From positions 1 through 34,975 of the forward strand of contig CAJYIY010000099.1 in the NCBI GenBank assembly GCA_913775305.1: a stretch of 34,975 nt of DNA. Direction: 5' to 3'. Source of the DNA: an uncultured Erwinia sp. (GTDB lineage: Bacteria; Pseudomonadota; Gammaproteobacteria; Enterobacterales; Enterobacteriaceae). The notes beneath the pieces are model-generated. The model was not told the DNA's origin, did not search any database, and was given only the letters and a program-made list of their open reading frames with translations. Below are positions 18,374 through 28,880 of the stretch, piece by piece. The position numbers were made by a program, and so were the translations under genes. Positions within the stretch are counted from its first letter, which is position 1. Every line of letters begins with the position of its first letter.

Positions 18374-18997
18374 TTACAGCGTACGTGCACGCGTAGCGGC
18401 AATTTCGGCATCCAGCAGCGCATTTCGCACCGGAGCAAAACTGCGGCGATGATGGGGCGTTGCACCATGCTGCGTCAGTTTTTCCATATGCAACACGGTT
18501 GGATAACCTTTGTGCTGGGCAAATCCGTATTCAGGATACAGCAGATCCAGCTCGGCCATCTCGCGGTCACGCGTCACCTTGGCGATGATGGAAGCCGCGC
18601 TGATTTCACGCACCAGGCTATCCCCTTTGACCACCGCCTGGCTGGGCATCGCCAGCGCCGGGCAGCGATTGCCGTCAATCAGCACGAAGTCCGGCGTAAT
18701 ATGCAGCCCGGCTACGGCACGCTGCATCGCCAGCATGGTGGCGTGAAGAATATTTATCTGATCGATCTCTTCCGGCTCCGCCCGTCCCAGGCTCCAGCTC
18801 AGGGCTTTTTCAACGATTTCATCGTACAGCGCCAGCCGTCGCTTTTCAGACAGCTTTTTTGAATCGGCGAGGCCCTGGATGGGATTGGCCGGATCGAGGA
18901 TCACTGCGGCAGTCACCACAGCACCGACCAGCGGGCCACGGCCAACCTCATCAACACCGGCAATCAGCGCCGCGTGGGGATAAATAAAATCACTCAT
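18374..18997 (-). CDS. rnhB: Ribonuclease HII
   Basis: Removes ribonucleotides misincorporated in DNA and RNA from RNA-DNA hybrids. The 207-residue product has the signature [10 protein letters not shown] with catalytic D16 and E17, and D108 in LIDGN; the ISAAS(I)IAKVTRD block follows. The C-terminal tail is about nine residues longer than in E. coli (198). I place the start at the ATG 18995-18997, which overlaps the lpxB TGA as ATGA. A GTG two codons upstream (19001-19003) is possible. Confidence 0.95.
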   Translation of the reverse strand: MSDFIYPHAALIAGVDEVGRGPLVGAVVTAAVILDPANPIQGLADSKKLSEKRRLALYDEIVEKALSWSLGRAEPEEIDQINILHATMLAMQRAVAGLHITPDFVLIDGNRCPALAMPSQAVVKGDSLVREISAASIIAKVTRDREMAELDLLYPEYGFAQHKGYPTVLHMEKLTQHGATPHHRRSFAPVRNALLDAEIAATRARTL

Positions 18998-20139
18998 GGA
19001 CACAGCTCCAGTACGGCGGCGGCGGCCTGTTCATCCGCATTCCAGCGGATTTGATGATGCAGCTCGGCAAAGGTCGCCAGTAGCTGTTGACGGGTTTCAC
19101 CATCAAACAGCAGTGGTTCCAGCGCCGCAGCCAGTTTCTGTGGTTCACAGTCATCCTGTAGCAGCTCTTTCACCAGTTCCCGACCGGCCAGCAGGTTAGG
19201 CAGTGAAACGTAGTCGGTTTTCACCAGCCGCTTCGCCAGCCAGAAGGTGAACGGCTTCATACGATAACCCACAACCATGGGGCACTTAGCCAGCATACAC
19301 TCAAGCGCGGCGGTGCCAGAGGCCAGCAGTGCGGCATCGCTGGCCATCATCGCGCTGCGGCCTTTGCCATCCAACAGATGCATGGTCAAATCAGGCGCCA
19401 CTTGCGCTTTAATCTTTTCAAACTGCTCGCGACGCCGCAGATTGACCAACGGAACAACCACTTCCAGCCGCGGGTGTTTTTGACGCAGCAGCATGGCGGC
19501 GCGCAGGAAATCAGCGCTGAGCATTTCCACTTCAGCGTTGCGGCTGCCAGGCAGCAGAGCGAGGCAAAGTGCATCGGGTGCGATACCCAGTTCCTGCCGT
19601 GCGGCCAGCTTATCGGGCTCTATGGGCATCGCATCAGCCATAGTGTGGCCAATAAAGCGGCAAGGGACGTTATAGCGATCGTAAAAAGCCTTTTCAAACG
19701 GCAGGAAAGCCAGAACCAGATCGGTAGCACGGCCTATTTTAAATACCCGCTTTTGGCGCCATGCCCAGACTGACGGGCTGACGTAATGGATCGTGCGGAT
19801 ACCGCGCTGCTTCAGCCGTTCTTCCAGCGTGATATTGAAATCAGGGGCATCAATACCGACAAAGACATCCGGCTTCAGTGCGGTAAACCGGGCGGTCAAA
19901 TCCCGACGAATATGCAGGATACGACGCAGCCGTCCGAGTACCTCAACGATACCCATAACGGCCAGCTCTTCCATCTCATACCATGCCTCGCAGCCTTCCG
20001 CCTGCATCAGCGGGCCTGCCACGCCAACAAAACGGGCATCAGGATGCTTTGCCTTCAGGGCACGGATCAGGCCGGCACCAAGAATATCGCCGGAGGTTTC
20101 TCCGGCGACAAGGGCAATCGTTAAAGGAGGCTTAGACAT
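18994..20139 (-). CDS. lpxB: Lipid-A-disaccharide synthase
   Basis: Glycosyltransferase (family GT19) on the inner face of the inner membrane. It joins UDP-2,3-diacylglucosamine and lipid X to make the lipid A disaccharide. The 381-residue protein (E. coli 382) opens with [19 protein letters not shown]. Conserved blocks include the membrane-associating [30 protein letters not shown] and [20 protein letters not shown]. Starts 3 bases after lpxA and overlaps rnhB. Confidence 0.98.
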   Translation of the reverse strand: MSKPPLTIALVAGETSGDILGAGLIRALKAKHPDARFVGVAGPLMQAEGCEAWYEMEELAVMGIVEVLGRLRRILHIRRDLTARFTALKPDVFVGIDAPDFNITLEERLKQRGIRTIHYVSPSVWAWRQKRVFKIGRATDLVLAFLPFEKAFYDRYNVPCRFIGHTMADAMPIEPDKLAARQELGIAPDALCLALLPGSRNAEVEMLSADFLRAAMLLRQKHPRLEVVVPLVNLRRREQFEKIKAQVAPDLTMHLLDGKGRSAMMASDAALLASGTAALECMLAKCPMVVGYRMKPFTFWLAKRLVKTDYVSLPNLLAGRELVKELLQDDCEPQKLAAALEPLLFDGETRQQLLATFAELHHQIRWNADEQAAAAVLELCP

Positions 20140-20142
20140 GGG

Positions 20143-20931
20143 TCAACGAATCAGGCCCCGGGTCGAGCGCGCGAAGAAGTCATAGAAAGGCTGAACTTCA
20201 GGGTGCACTTTCGCCAGCTCGGCAATCTCTGGCTTCACGTCATCCAGCGTCTTACCGCTGCGATACAGCAGCTTGTAGGCGTTGCGAATGGCATGCAGGG
20301 CATCTTTACTGAAGCCCCGACGCTGCAGACCAACAAGGTTAATACCAAATGGCGTCGCGTGATTGCCCTGGGCGATAACGTAAGGAGGAACGTCCTGCGC
20401 CACGCCGGAACAGCCGCCCACCATTACGTGCGCGCCAATGATGCAGAACTGATGCACCGCCGTCATACCACCAATAATCGCATAGTCATCGACGGTGACG
20501 TGACCTGCCAGCGTGGCGTTATTCGCCAGAATACAGCGATTACCGACCACGCAGTCGTGCGCAATATGCGCATTAACCATCAGCAGGTTGTCATCACCCA
20601 GTTTGGTCAACCCCTCTGCCTGAGCAGTACCACGGTGGATCGTCACGCTCTCGCGGATGCGGTTACGATCGCCGATCTCAACACGGGTGGGCTCACCAGC
20701 GTATTTCAGATCCTGATTTACCTCACCAATGGAGGCAAACTGGTAAATGGTGTTGTCCTTACCGATACGGGTATGGCCATTCACCACCACGTGCGATTTC
20801 AGAATCGTGCCTTCACCAATTGAGACATTCGCGCCTACGACGCAAAAAGGACCAATCTGAACGCCAGCACCAATCACGGCACCTTCTTCCACAATCGAAC
20901 TTGGGTGAATTACGGCGGAACTGTCAATCAC
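20143..20931 (-). CDS. lpxA: UDP-N-acetylglucosamine acyltransferase
   Basis: First step of lipid A synthesis: transfers R-3-hydroxyacyl from ACP to UDP-GlcNAc. The 262 residues are the E. coli length. The left-handed beta-helix is visible as hexapeptide repeats (such as [16 protein letters not shown]). The catalytic base H125 lies in AHIAHD, and G173 is present. In E. coli this glycine lets the acyl ruler accept a 14-carbon chain, so C14 specificity is predicted. Start is GTG (20929-20931) with GAGGC upstream, as in E. coli. Three bases separate it from fabZ. Confidence 0.98.
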   Translation of the reverse strand: MIDSSAVIHPSSIVEEGAVIGAGVQIGPFCVVGANVSIGEGTILKSHVVVNGHTRIGKDNTIYQFASIGEVNQDLKYAGEPTRVEIGDRNRIRESVTIHRGTAQAEGLTKLGDDNLLMVNAHIAHDCVVGNRCILANNATLAGHVTVDDYAIIGGMTAVHQFCIIGAHVMVGGCSGVAQDVPPYVIAQGNHATPFGINLVGLQRRGFSKDALHAIRNAYKLLYRSGKTLDDVKPEIAELAKVHPEVQPFYDFFARSTRGLIR

Positions 20932-20934
20932 GAA

Positions 20935-21390
20935 TTAAGCCTCCCGGCTGCGGGCACACATCATGGTTGCTTCGCAGACAATTTTACCGTCAACGGTCGC
21001 CACGCCCTTAAAGCGGGTCAACCCACGGCGGGTTTTCTCGAAGGTCACTTCCATGATCATCTGGTCACCGGGAACGACCGGGCGCTTGAAGCGCGCTTCG
21101 TCAATTCCGGCGAAGTAGTACAGCTCACCAGGCTCCAGTTTTCCTACGCTTTTGAACGCCAGAATTCCCGTGGCCTGAGCCATTGCTTCCAGGATCAATA
21201 CCCCCGGGAAAATCGGTTTACCAGGGAAATGGCCCTGGAAAAACGGTTCGTTAACCGAGACGTTCTTTACCGCACGCAGATACTTATGTTCTTCAAACTC
21301 AAGTACGCGATCGACCAGCAGAAACGGGTAGCGGTGCGGTAATAATTCAATAATCTCTTCAATCTTCAGAGTATGAGTTTCAGTAGTCAA
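20935..21390 (-). CDS. fabZ: 3-hydroxyacyl-[ACP] dehydratase FabZ
   Basis: Dehydrates 3-hydroxyacyl-ACP in fatty acid elongation and competes with LpxA/LpxD for hydroxymyristoyl-ACP, which makes its place in this cluster meaningful. The 151 residues form a hot-dog fold. Catalytic H54 is in [10 protein letters not shown] and E68 in [11 protein letters not shown]. The start is TTG (21388-21390), the codon also used in E. coli, with AGGAAG upstream. It follows lpxD by about 160 bases, a gap that holds a long stem-loop. Confidence 0.97.
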   Translation of the reverse strand: MTTETHTLKIEEIIELLPHRYPFLLVDRVLEFEEHKYLRAVKNVSVNEPFFQGHFPGKPIFPGVLILEAMAQATGILAFKSVGKLEPGELYYFAGIDEARFKRPVVPGDQMIMEVTFEKTRRGLTRFKGVATVDGKIVCEATMMCARSREA

Positions 21391-21432
21391 AATACTCTTC
21401 CTGTCCTAAACATTCTGATGGCATCAATAACA

Positions 21433-21466
21433 CGGCCTGCAACAATCGGTGATCGTTAACAGGCCG
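21433..21466 (-). other. Stem-loop in the lpxD-fabZ gap
   Basis: Outer arms CGGCCTG (21433-21439) and CAGGCCG (21460-21466) enclose further pairs AAC/GTT and ATC/GAT with loop GGT and small bulges. The minus-strand tail is not U-rich, so it is not a typical terminator. It could protect the fabZ mRNA 5' end or attenuate. Confidence 0.5.
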
Positions 21467-21549
21467 CAAATCATTTCCGTGCGCTTGGCTTTCCCTGCTT
21501 AGCATGTTTTATTTATGAAAGCTGGGCAGCGTAAGTGGTGAATCGTCGC

Positions 21550-22572
21550 TCAGTCTTTATCAACCTTGCGTTCGATGGCCTTCAAGCGTTTGCTCAGGTC
21601 GTCGATATTCATCACCAGCGCTGCAGTTTTGCGCCAGGTTTTGTTGGGCTGCAGTGGAATCCCGGAAGAGTATACCCCAGGTTCGGTGATTGGTCGCATA
21701 ACCATTCCCATTCCCGTGACGGTTACTTTGTCACAAATTTCCATATGACCATTAATTACGCTGGCACCGCCGATCATGCAATAACGACCGATTTTAAGAC
21801 TGCCAGCCATAATTACACCGCCCGCAACGGCAGTGTTGTCGCCGATCACCACATTGTGTGCGATCTGGCACTGGTTATCTATGATAACACCATTCCCGAT
21901 TTGAGTGTTATCCAGCGCACCACGATCGATGGTGGTACAGGCACCAATCTCAACGCGATCGCCAATAATGACCGTGCCGAGCTGTGGAATTTTCACCCAG
22001 TTACCGCGATCGTTGGCATAACCGAAGCCGTCAGCACCAATCACGGTGCCAGACTGGATCAGGCAATCGCTGCCGATCTGTACTTCATGATAGACAGTAA
22101 CATTGGCCCACAGGCGGCTACCGGCACCAATTCGCGCTTTCTTTCCCACGAAACAGCCGGGACCGATAACCACGTTATCGCCCAGCACAACGTCGGATTC
22201 GATGACCGCATTTGCGCCAATCGAGACATTTTTGCCCAGCGTAGCAGTCTCGTCGATCGCAGCAGTTGGTGAAATATTTGTGGCAGGCTGCGGTGTAGTA
22301 TCCAGCAGCTGCGCCATACGGGCATAGGTCAGATAAGGATTTTTCACTACCAGAGCCGCGCCATGAAAACATTCGCGGTCTGCTTCCAAAACCACCACGG
22401 CGGATGCCTGGCAGGTAGCCAGCTGTTCACGATAACGGCTGTTGGAAAGGAAGGTGATCTGACCGGTTTGAGCGGATTGCATAGAAGCAATGCCGGAGAT
22501 GGCGATATCGCCATCTCCGTGCAATTCTGCATCCAACTGCTGGGCTAAATCAGCCAGTCGAATTGAAGACAT
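21550..22572 (-). CDS. lpxD: UDP-3-O-(3-hydroxyacyl)glucosamine N-acyltransferase
   Basis: Third step of lipid A synthesis: N-acylates UDP-3-O-acylglucosamine. The 340-residue protein (E. coli 341) has an N-terminal uridine-binding domain (about 1-100), then a hexapeptide-repeat beta-helix with the catalytic H239 in [15 protein letters not shown]-terminal helix follows ([19 protein letters not shown]). ATG start. It lies 3 bases downstream of skp, whose stop is at 22576. Confidence 0.98.
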   Translation of the reverse strand: MSSIRLADLAQQLDAELHGDGDIAISGIASMQSAQTGQITFLSNSRYREQLATCQASAVVVLEADRECFHGAALVVKNPYLTYARMAQLLDTTPQPATNISPTAAIDETATLGKNVSIGANAVIESDVVLGDNVVIGPGCFVGKKARIGAGSRLWANVTVYHEVQIGSDCLIQSGTVIGADGFGYANDRGNWVKIPQLGTVIIGDRVEIGACTTIDRGALDNTQIGNGVIIDNQCQIAHNVVIGDNTAVAGGVIMAGSLKIGRYCMIGGASVINGHMEICDKVTVTGMGMVMRPITEPGVYSSGIPLQPNKTWRKTAALVMNIDDLSKRLKAIERKVDKD

Positions 22573-22575
22573 GTA

Positions 22576-23073
22576 TTATTTAACCTGTTTCAGTACATCT
22601 GCAGTGATGTCTTTTGCTTTCGCCGAGTAGGCAACCGCATTCTGATCGATAACCACGTCATAGCCTTCACTATTAGCAACTTTCTGCACGGCATCCTGGA
22701 TGCGGGTCAGAATTTTGTTACGCTCTTCAGCCTGACGACGGCGGTTATCCTGCTCAAAAGCCTGAGCTTTGGTTGAGAAAGCCTCACGCTGAGCCATCAC
22801 GTCTTTTTCCATACGGCTACGTTCGCTGGCCTTCATGGTAGAACCATCGCGCTGAAGACGCTGCATTTTCGTTTGCAGATCGCGCTCCATGCCCTGAAGT
22901 TCGGTCGCACGGCCTTTGAATTCATTCTCAAGCTGCTTCGCAACGGTCGCACGCGCTGGTAACTGTTGGAAAATGCTGGAAACGTTCACCACTGCAATTT
23001 TGTCAGCTGCCTGAGCTCCGGCGGAAACCGCCATAGCAATACCCAGACCTGCGGCACACAACAACTTTTTCAC
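22576..23073 (-). CDS. skp: Periplasmic chaperone Skp
   Basis: Trimeric 'jellyfish' chaperone that holds unfolded outer-membrane proteins on their way to BamA. The 165-residue precursor has a Sec signal peptide (cleavage after AGAQA, about residue 22). The body is mostly charged, coiled-coil-forming helix (the tentacles), with the conserved C terminus [12 protein letters not shown] chose the GTG at 23071-23073 (VKKLLCAAG), six bases after AAGGAG; upstream extension would spoil the signal peptide. E. coli Skp is 161 residues; the extra residues lie in the helical arm near RDGSTMKAS. Confidence 0.96.
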   Translation of the reverse strand: MKKLLCAAGLGIAMAVSAGAQAADKIAVVNVSSIFQQLPARATVAKQLENEFKGRATELQGMERDLQTKMQRLQRDGSTMKASERSRMEKDVMAQREAFSTKAQAFEQDNRRRQAEERNKILTRIQDAVQKVANSEGYDVVIDQNAVAYSAKAKDITADVLKQVK

Positions 23074-23097
23074 TATAAACTCCTTACCATCAACGTT

Positions 23098-23148
23098 TGT
23101 GTCACAGACACATGTGTTGCGCATGGTGTGGCCTGCTTAAACAGGCCA
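23098..23148 (-). other. Two stem-loops in the bamA-skp gap
   Basis: Between the bamA stop (23197) and skp start (23073) lie TGGCCTG/CAGGCCA (23129-23135 and 23142-23148, six-base loop) and TGTGTC/GACACA (23098-23103 and 23107-23112, three-base loop). The second lies just upstream of the skp ribosome-binding site. No U tract; probably mRNA processing or translational control elements. Confidence 0.5.
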
Positions 23149-23196
23149 TCACTGAACTGCGCGATACTCTTTTGCGTACTTCCCTGTTACACCGAA

Positions 23197-25608
23197 TTAC
23201 CAGGTTTTACCAATGTTGAACTGGAACTGTTCGGCCTTGTCTCCATCATACTTTTTGAACGGCTGAGCGTAGGAGAACACCAGTGGACCTAAAGGTGACA
23301 TCCATTGCAACGCTAAACCGGCAGACATACGAATGTTGCTCGGATCGCTGTAGTCAGGAATACCGGCTGCACGCGTCTCAGCAGTGTTTTCCCACTTCGT
23401 ATCCCAGACCGTACCCGCATCCACAAACAGTGAGGTACGTACCGAGTTGGAGTACTTGTCACTGATAAATGGCGTTGGCGTAATCAGCTCAAGGCTGGCT
23501 ACGGCCATAGCGTTACCACCGATGGCGTCGTCTGAATCACAGACTTTATTCACGTTAGCGCCGTTACAGTCTGAAGAACCATTGTTCAGGTACGCTGCTT
23601 TCGGACCAATGTTATTGGAACGGAATCCGCGCACGGTGCTGGAACCACCGGCATAGAAGTTCTCATAAAACGGCATTTCTTTGCCGCTCAGACCGTCACC
23701 ATAGCCGACACGGCCACGGCCTAACATCACCCATGTGCGATCCTGATTCAGCGGCAGATACTGCTGCGTGTCCAGCGTCGCTTTATAGAAGGCATTGTCG
23801 GAGCCTGGGATCGTCACCTTACCGTTCAGGTTGGTACGATTACCGGACGTCGGGAAGAAGCCGCGGTCCAGCGTGTTGTACGTCCAGCCATAGTTGAAGG
23901 TGAAATCATCTGCCGAGTAGTCTTCATCGCCAGACAGCGTTGGGTTTTGCCCAACGGAACGCAGGTAGCGCCACATCGCGACCTGCGGCTGCATGTTGGA
24001 CAGGCTGTTGTGCACATAGCCCAGCCCCACACGCAGAGTGTTGTTCTCGTTTACCGGGAAGCCCAGCGTGCCGTCTAAACCATAGCTCTTGTTGGTATAG
24101 TCAGACAGGTCAGCATCATCAGCTTTAAAGTCGTTATAAAACACACGACCACCCAGGCTGACGCCATCGACGGTAAAGTACGGATCGGTGACGGAGAATT
24201 CAGCATAGGTCTGATAATCATTTTTGGTTCCGCTAATACCCACGGTATTACCGGTACCCAGCCAGTTATCCTGGGTTACGCCGACCTGGAAGCTTACGCC
24301 GCTTTCGGTACCGTAACCAATACCAAAGTTCAGCGTACCGGTGTTACGTTCTTTCACCTTATAGACGACGTCTACCTGGTCTGGCGATCCCGGAACACGC
24401 TGCGTGTCAGTGTCCACGGTTTCAAAGTAGCCAGTACGGTTCAGGCGCTCTTTGCCCTGTTCCACCAGGTCGCTACCCAGCCATGCCCCTTCCATCTGGC
24501 GCATCTCGCGACGCAGCACGGAATCTTTCGAGGTATCGTTACCCTCGAAGCGTACTTTGCGCACGTAGTAACGGTTGCCGGCATCCACATTGACATTCAG
24601 CTTAACGGTCTTGTTACTATCGTCGATTTCAGGCTGGGTCTGAACGCGTGGGTAAGCATAGCCATAGCGCCCCAGAAGCTTCTTGATATCGTCTTCCATA
24701 CGGGTCACTTTAGCACCGTTATAGAGCTCACCCGGGGTGATTTTCGTCAACCCTTCGATCTCTGCCGAGTGCCCGGCCAGGTTACCGTTTACCGCAACCC
24801 CAGAGAGCTTATACTGATCGCCCTCGGTGATGTTGACGGTAATATAAATGCCTTTTTTATCCGGCGTCAGGCTGACCTGAGTGGAGTCGATGTTGAAACG
24901 GGCATAGCCGCGATCCAGGTAGAAACTGCGCAGGGTCTCAAGGTCACCGGCCAGTTTCTGCTTCTGGTATTTACGATCGCCCACCACGTTCCACCACGGC
25001 ACTTCATCACGCAGCTGGAAACGGGAGATCAATTCTTCAGAGCTAAAGGCTTTATTACCAACGATGTTGATCTGCTGAATTTTTGCAGAAACACCTTCGG
25101 TAAACACCAGCTTCAGGTCTACACGGTTACGCGGCAGCGGCGTGACCACTGCCTTAACGCTGGCACTGTATTTACCAACGCTGTAGTAGAAATCTTCCAG
25201 TCCTTTTTCAATCGAGGAAATCGTGGTGCGATCCAGCGCTTCACCCACGCGCACGCCTGAAGCTTCGAGATTTTGCTTCAGCATGTCCTCTTTCACCGCT
25301 TTATTACCGGAGAAAGTGATGCTGGCAATCGTCGGACGCTCTTTAACCTGAACAATCAGCACATTGCCGTCGCGCAGGACCTGAACGTCTTCAAAATTCC
25401 CGGTCGCAAAAAGTGCACGAATGGTATTACTGAGATCTTCATCGGAGACGGTGTCTCCCACGCGGACGGGCATACTGAGCAATGCCGCACCGACGGCGAC
25501 TCGCTGCAGCCCTTCGAAATGAATATCCTTCACTACGAATCCGTCTGCACCGTATACGGTAGCGCTGCTAAGCAGCAGCGACGCTATGAGCAACTTTTTC
25601 ATCGCCAT
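23197..25608 (-). CDS. bamA: Outer-membrane protein assembly factor BamA
   Basis: Central, essential subunit of the BAM complex that folds beta-barrel proteins into the outer membrane. The 803-residue precursor has a signal peptide (about 1-20, ending TVYG), five POTRA domains (about 21-422) and a 16-strand barrel. The lid-loop motif VRGF is present (STVRGFRSN), and the protein ends in the barrel signal FNIGKTW. E. coli BamA is 810; the shortfall is mostly in extracellular loop 6, where the two cysteines ([12 protein letters not shown]) are kept. ATG start with AGGAAG somewhat far upstream. Confidence 0.98.
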   Translation of the reverse strand: MAMKKLLIASLLLSSATVYGADGFVVKDIHFEGLQRVAVGAALLSMPVRVGDTVSDEDLSNTIRALFATGNFEDVQVLRDGNVLIVQVKERPTIASITFSGNKAVKEDMLKQNLEASGVRVGEALDRTTISSIEKGLEDFYYSVGKYSASVKAVVTPLPRNRVDLKLVFTEGVSAKIQQINIVGNKAFSSEELISRFQLRDEVPWWNVVGDRKYQKQKLAGDLETLRSFYLDRGYARFNIDSTQVSLTPDKKGIYITVNITEGDQYKLSGVAVNGNLAGHSAEIEGLTKITPGELYNGAKVTRMEDDIKKLLGRYGYAYPRVQTQPEIDDSNKTVKLNVNVDAGNRYYVRKVRFEGNDTSKDSVLRREMRQMEGAWLGSDLVEQGKERLNRTGYFETVDTDTQRVPGSPDQVDVVYKVKERNTGTLNFGIGYGTESGVSFQVGVTQDNWLGTGNTVGISGTKNDYQTYAEFSVTDPYFTVDGVSLGGRVFYNDFKADDADLSDYTNKSYGLDGTLGFPVNENNTLRVGLGYVHNSLSNMQPQVAMWRYLRSVGQNPTLSGDEDYSADDFTFNYGWTYNTLDRGFFPTSGNRTNLNGKVTIPGSDNAFYKATLDTQQYLPLNQDRTWVMLGRGRVGYGDGLSGKEMPFYENFYAGGSSTVRGFRSNNIGPKAAYLNNGSSDCNGANVNKVCDSDDAIGGNAMAVASLELITPTPFISDKYSNSVRTSLFVDAGTVWDTKWENTAETRAAGIPDYSDPSNIRMSAGLALQWMSPLGPLVFSYAQPFKKYDGDKAEQFQFNIGKTW

Positions 25609-25701
25609 CGTTGTTATGCATTCTTCCTAACTGGTTCTCATCGCTTAAGGGATTTTCACCTCACGCCGACCTGAGGCCTTCGCTGGCTAATTCCTGATCG
25701 C

Positions 25702-27051
25702 CTAAAGACGCGAGAAATCATTGAATAGTGCAAGCCCCATTAACAGCACCAGCAAAATAGAGCCGATACGATAACTGAAGTCCTGAACTCGCTCGGACAC
25801 CGGCTTCCCTTTGATCTTTTCGATCGCCAGGAACAACAAATGTCCACCATCTAACACCGGCAGTGGGAACAGGTTGATTATCCCAAGGTTCACGCTAATC
25901 AGAGCGAGGAACATCAGATAATAAATCAAGCCATACTCCGCTGACATCCCAGCCCCCTGGGCGATTGAAATCGGCCCACTGAGATTGTTCAGCTTCACAT
26001 CACCGACAATCAGTTTACCCAGCATGCTTACCGTTAACTTCATCAGCTGCCAGGTTTTTACGCTGGCCTCGCCGATTGCGGCAAACGGCCCATACTGGCG
26101 AACCGTTCTGTACTCATCAGGCAGAGGGATAACCCGTGGGACTACCCCGGCAAACCCTTCAGCTTTGTTACGCGGATTGATGTCCGGAGTCAGCGTTAAA
26201 TCAACCGTGCCTCCCTGACGCTCAACCTGCAGTGCGATAGCCGTTCCCGGATTATCCCGCACCTTAGTCACAAAATCCTGCCACTGATCCAGCGGCTGAC
26301 CACTGACTTTAACGATCCTGTCGCCCGCTTGCAAACCCGCCTTGCTTGCCGCCGAGTTCTCCTGCACCTGCGCCAGCGTCGTTTCTATCTGCGGTCCGCG
26401 AGGCTGAATGCCCAGCGCCACAACCGGATCCTGCTTATCGGGTTCGAACTGCCAGTTGCGCAGGTCAATGCGTTTGTCACTCGTCTGTTCACTGCCAAAC
26501 GGCGCGACGCTGACGGTGGTACTTTCATCACCAATCTTCGCAACGAGTGCCATACGCACTGCATCCCAATCAGGCGTTTCGATACCGTCAACGGCTTTAA
26601 GTTCCATCCCGGGGGTAATTTGCGCTGTCGCCGCAGGCGAATTGCTGGTTATTTCACCAACAACCGGGCGCACACCCGGCACACCGATGATAAACACCAG
26701 CCAGTAGGCAATGATAGCAAAGATGAAGTTAGCCATTGGTCCGGCGCCAATAATGGCGGCGCGCTGAAGAACGGTTTTGTTGTTGAAGGCTTGATGGCGA
26801 AGTTCAGGCGGCACACTCTCAACGCGCTCATCGAGCATTTTGACGTAGCCGCCGAGCGGGATCAGGGCGATAACGTACTCTGTCCCCTGCTTATCACGAC
26901 GGCGCCACAGGGCTTTACCAAAGCCCACAGAAAACCGTTCAACTTTGACGCCGCAGCGGCGGGCCACCCAAAAGTGACCAAATTCGTGCACGGTGATTAA
27001 AATTCCCAGCGCAACGATAAAAGCGGCAATACTCCAGAGTACGCTCAGCAT
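25702..27051 (-). CDS. rseP: Site-2 zinc metalloprotease RseP
   Basis: Intramembrane protease that cuts RseA after DegS to free sigma-E; also removes signal peptide remnants. The 449-residue protein has the zinc motif HEFGH (H22, E23, H26) in the first membrane helix. Tandem PDZ domains fill the periplasmic middle (about 115-310; core motif [15 protein letters not shown]). The third zinc ligand is the Asp of [12 protein letters not shown] near residue 400. I place the start at the second ATG (27049-27051), 7 bases after AGGG and in line with MLSFLW in E. coli. The ATG at 27054 would add one residue. cdsA ends 10 bases upstream. Confidence 0.96.
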   Translation of the reverse strand: MLSVLWSIAAFIVALGILITVHEFGHFWVARRCGVKVERFSVGFGKALWRRRDKQGTEYVIALIPLGGYVKMLDERVESVPPELRHQAFNNKTVLQRAAIIGAGPMANFIFAIIAYWLVFIIGVPGVRPVVGEITSNSPAATAQITPGMELKAVDGIETPDWDAVRMALVAKIGDESTTVSVAPFGSEQTSDKRIDLRNWQFEPDKQDPVVALGIQPRGPQIETTLAQVQENSAASKAGLQAGDRIVKVSGQPLDQWQDFVTKVRDNPGTAIALQVERQGGTVDLTLTPDINPRNKAEGFAGVVPRVIPLPDEYRTVRQYGPFAAIGEASVKTWQLMKLTVSMLGKLIVGDVKLNNLSGPISIAQGAGMSAEYGLIYYLMFLALISVNLGIINLFPLPVLDGGHLLFLAIEKIKGKPVSERVQDFSYRIGSILLVLLMGLALFNDFSRL

Positions 27052-27060
27052 CATGTTTCC

Positions 27061-27918
27061 CTACAGAGTCCCAAACACCAGCAGTAAAAGACAGGCAAAT
27101 ACAGGAACCGCCGCGGTCAGACTATCAATACGATCAAGGATGCCACCGTGGCCGGGGATCAGATTACCGCTGTCCTTAATGCCCGCTTCGCGCTTGAACA
27201 TGCTCTCGGTTAAATCGCCCAGCACCGAAGCCAGCGCAGCCACAACCGAACAAACCAGCAGTATGCCCAGCGAAACCTCAAGCGGAGCAAACGCGCTGAA
27301 TACCCATGACAGCAGCGCAGAGGTTACCAGTCCGCCGATAAAGCCTTCCCAGGTTTTACCCGGGGAAACTTTTGGCGCCAGCTTATGTTTGCCAAACAGC
27401 TTACCAAACATATAGGCACCGGAATCCGCGCCCCACACCAGCAACATCACGTACAGCAACCACCAGGCACCGGCGAAATGATCGGTTTCGTAATGATACT
27501 GGCGCAGCGCCAGCATGCCCCAAAAGAACGGCACAATGGTCAGTACACCAAATATCAACCGCAGTGGCTTCGAAGTACGCCAGATCGCCGCGGAACCCGG
27601 ATAGAACAGTACCAGCAGCAGCGCGACTATCCACCAGCCTAACGCGAGCCAGAGCGCACCGCTCACCTGCGGCAGTTGAACCAGATGTTGGTAAGCCGGA
27701 AGTGTGATTAGCATAAAGGCCAATAGCAAGCCGCAAAGCAGCGCCAGCCAGATCCTTTGCGAACGCGAAGCAAAGCCGGAAAACTGCCCCCATTCCCAGG
27801 CAGCCAGCATACTAATCACTAAAATGACGATCTCAAATCCTGACGGAGGCAGCAAAAACAGTGCTGCAATCACAATCGGAATCAAAATAAATGCGGTAAT
27901 CAGGCGAGACTTTAGCAA
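27061..27918 (-). CDS. cdsA: Phosphatidate cytidylyltransferase
   Basis: Makes CDP-diacylglycerol from CTP and phosphatidate, the branch point of phospholipid synthesis. The 285 residues (E. coli length) are largely membrane helices. The CDP-DAG synthase signature is complete near the C terminus: SVLGDLTESMFKREAGIKD followed by PGHGGILDRIDSL. KVSPGKTWEGFIGG precedes it. The start is TTG (27916-27918) with GGGGGTAA upstream, the same unusual start codon as in E. coli. It begins 18 bases after the uppS stop. Confidence 0.97.
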   Translation of the reverse strand: MLKSRLITAFILIPIVIAALFLLPPSGFEIVILVISMLAAWEWGQFSGFASRSQRIWLALLCGLLLAFMLITLPAYQHLVQLPQVSGALWLALGWWIVALLLVLFYPGSAAIWRTSKPLRLIFGVLTIVPFFWGMLALRQYHYETDHFAGAWWLLYVMLLVWGADSGAYMFGKLFGKHKLAPKVSPGKTWEGFIGGLVTSALLSWVFSAFAPLEVSLGILLVCSVVAALASVLGDLTESMFKREAGIKDSGNLIPGHGGILDRIDSLTAAVPVFACLLLLVFGTL

Positions 27919-27936
27919 AGATTACCCCCAGTGCGC

Positions 27937-28689
27937 CTATACGCTGCCGGGTGCTGCGCCGCCAAACCGGCGCTCTCGTTGTGCAAACGCATTCAGTGCA
28001 CCTTCAAAAACTTGTTCATCAAAATCAGGCCAGAGAGTATCAGTAAACCAGAACTCTGCGTAGGCGACTTGCCACAGCAGGAAGTTACTGATGCGATGCT
28101 CTCCCCCAGTCCTTATAACCAAATCCACAGGGGCCAGTTCATTGAGGCAAAGATGCGGTTCCAGTGTCTCTTCCCCAATCTGATCGGGGCGAAGTAGACC
28201 CTCCTGGACCTGCTCTGCCAATTTTCTGACTCCGTGGATAATATCCCAACGACCGCCATAATTCGCGGCAATGTTGAGCGTTAATCCATTATTTTGTTGA
28301 GTAAGTTCCTCAGCGCGGCGAATACGTTCCTGCAGACGAGAATTAAAGCGACTGATGTCACCAATAATTCTCAATCTGACATTATGCTTATGGAGACTTT
28401 TTACTTCGCTGTCGAGTGCCCAGACAAACAGTTCCATCAAAGCCAGGACTTCCTGCTGCGGACGGTTCCAGTTCTCGCTGCTAAAGGCATAGAGTGTCAG
28501 CGCATCCAGCTTGTTGCTTACCGCGAAGCTGACAGCACGTCGGACGGATTTAACGCCCGCTTTATGGCCGGAAATGCGCAGCTTACCCTGGTTTTTAGCC
28601 CAGCGGCCATTGCCATCCATAATGATGGCCACATGACGAGGCATCGGCCCCATCGGGTCATCGGTTTGTAATAAATTTTCGGACGACAT
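27937..28689 (-). CDS. uppS: Undecaprenyl diphosphate synthase
   Basis: Cytoplasmic cis-prenyltransferase (also called IspU) that makes the C55 lipid carrier for peptidoglycan and O-antigen. The 250-residue protein (E. coli 253) has the catalytic Asp in IMDGNGRWA (D25). Substrate-binding blocks are GHKAGVKSVRRAV, LTLYAFSSENWNRP and DLVIRTGGEHRISNFLLWQ. First gene of the long cluster, with a candidate promoter about 120 bases upstream. dxr, which supplies the isoprenoid precursor pathway, ends just before. Confidence 0.98.
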   Translation of the reverse strand: MSSENLLQTDDPMGPMPRHVAIIMDGNGRWAKNQGKLRISGHKAGVKSVRRAVSFAVSNKLDALTLYAFSSENWNRPQQEVLALMELFVWALDSEVKSLHKHNVRLRIIGDISRFNSRLQERIRRAEELTQQNNGLTLNIAANYGGRWDIIHGVRKLAEQVQEGLLRPDQIGEETLEPHLCLNELAPVDLVIRTGGEHRISNFLLWQVAYAEFWFTDTLWPDFDEQVFEGALNAFAQRERRFGGAAPGSV

Positions 28690-28817
28690 AACGCGTAATT
28701 ATTTCCTTATTCAGAAATACAACGGCTTTAGAATATTTCACCCGCACAGCACAAAATTCGTGCAAAAGGGTCAACTCATCCGCTTTATCACGTAGTACCT
28801 CTGTTCGGTGGGCGAAG

Positions 28818-28846
28818 ACTATATCATCTCCTCCCGATGCCCACAA
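28818..28846 (-). promoter_or_regulatory. Candidate promoter for the uppS-accA cluster
   Basis: On the minus strand, TTGTGG (28841-28846), 17 bases, TATAGT (28818-28823), in the 191-base gap between dxr and uppS. Start of transcription would be near 28811, leaving an approximately 120-base leader. I did not find a convincing sigma-E promoter here by eye. Confidence 0.55.
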
Positions 28847-28880
28847 ATGGCGGCGCGCGAAATCGCGTAACGCCTAAGGG

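Noticed and set aside
21535..22272. 245-codon plus-strand frame
   Set aside because: Antisense to lpxD; the Asn/Thr/His-rich product mirrors the hexapeptide repeats of the true gene.
28690..28880. Sigma-E promoter before uppS
   Set aside because: I looked for GGAACTT-type -35 and TCAAA-type -10 elements in this gap and found none convincing. Only a sigma-70-like site is reported.
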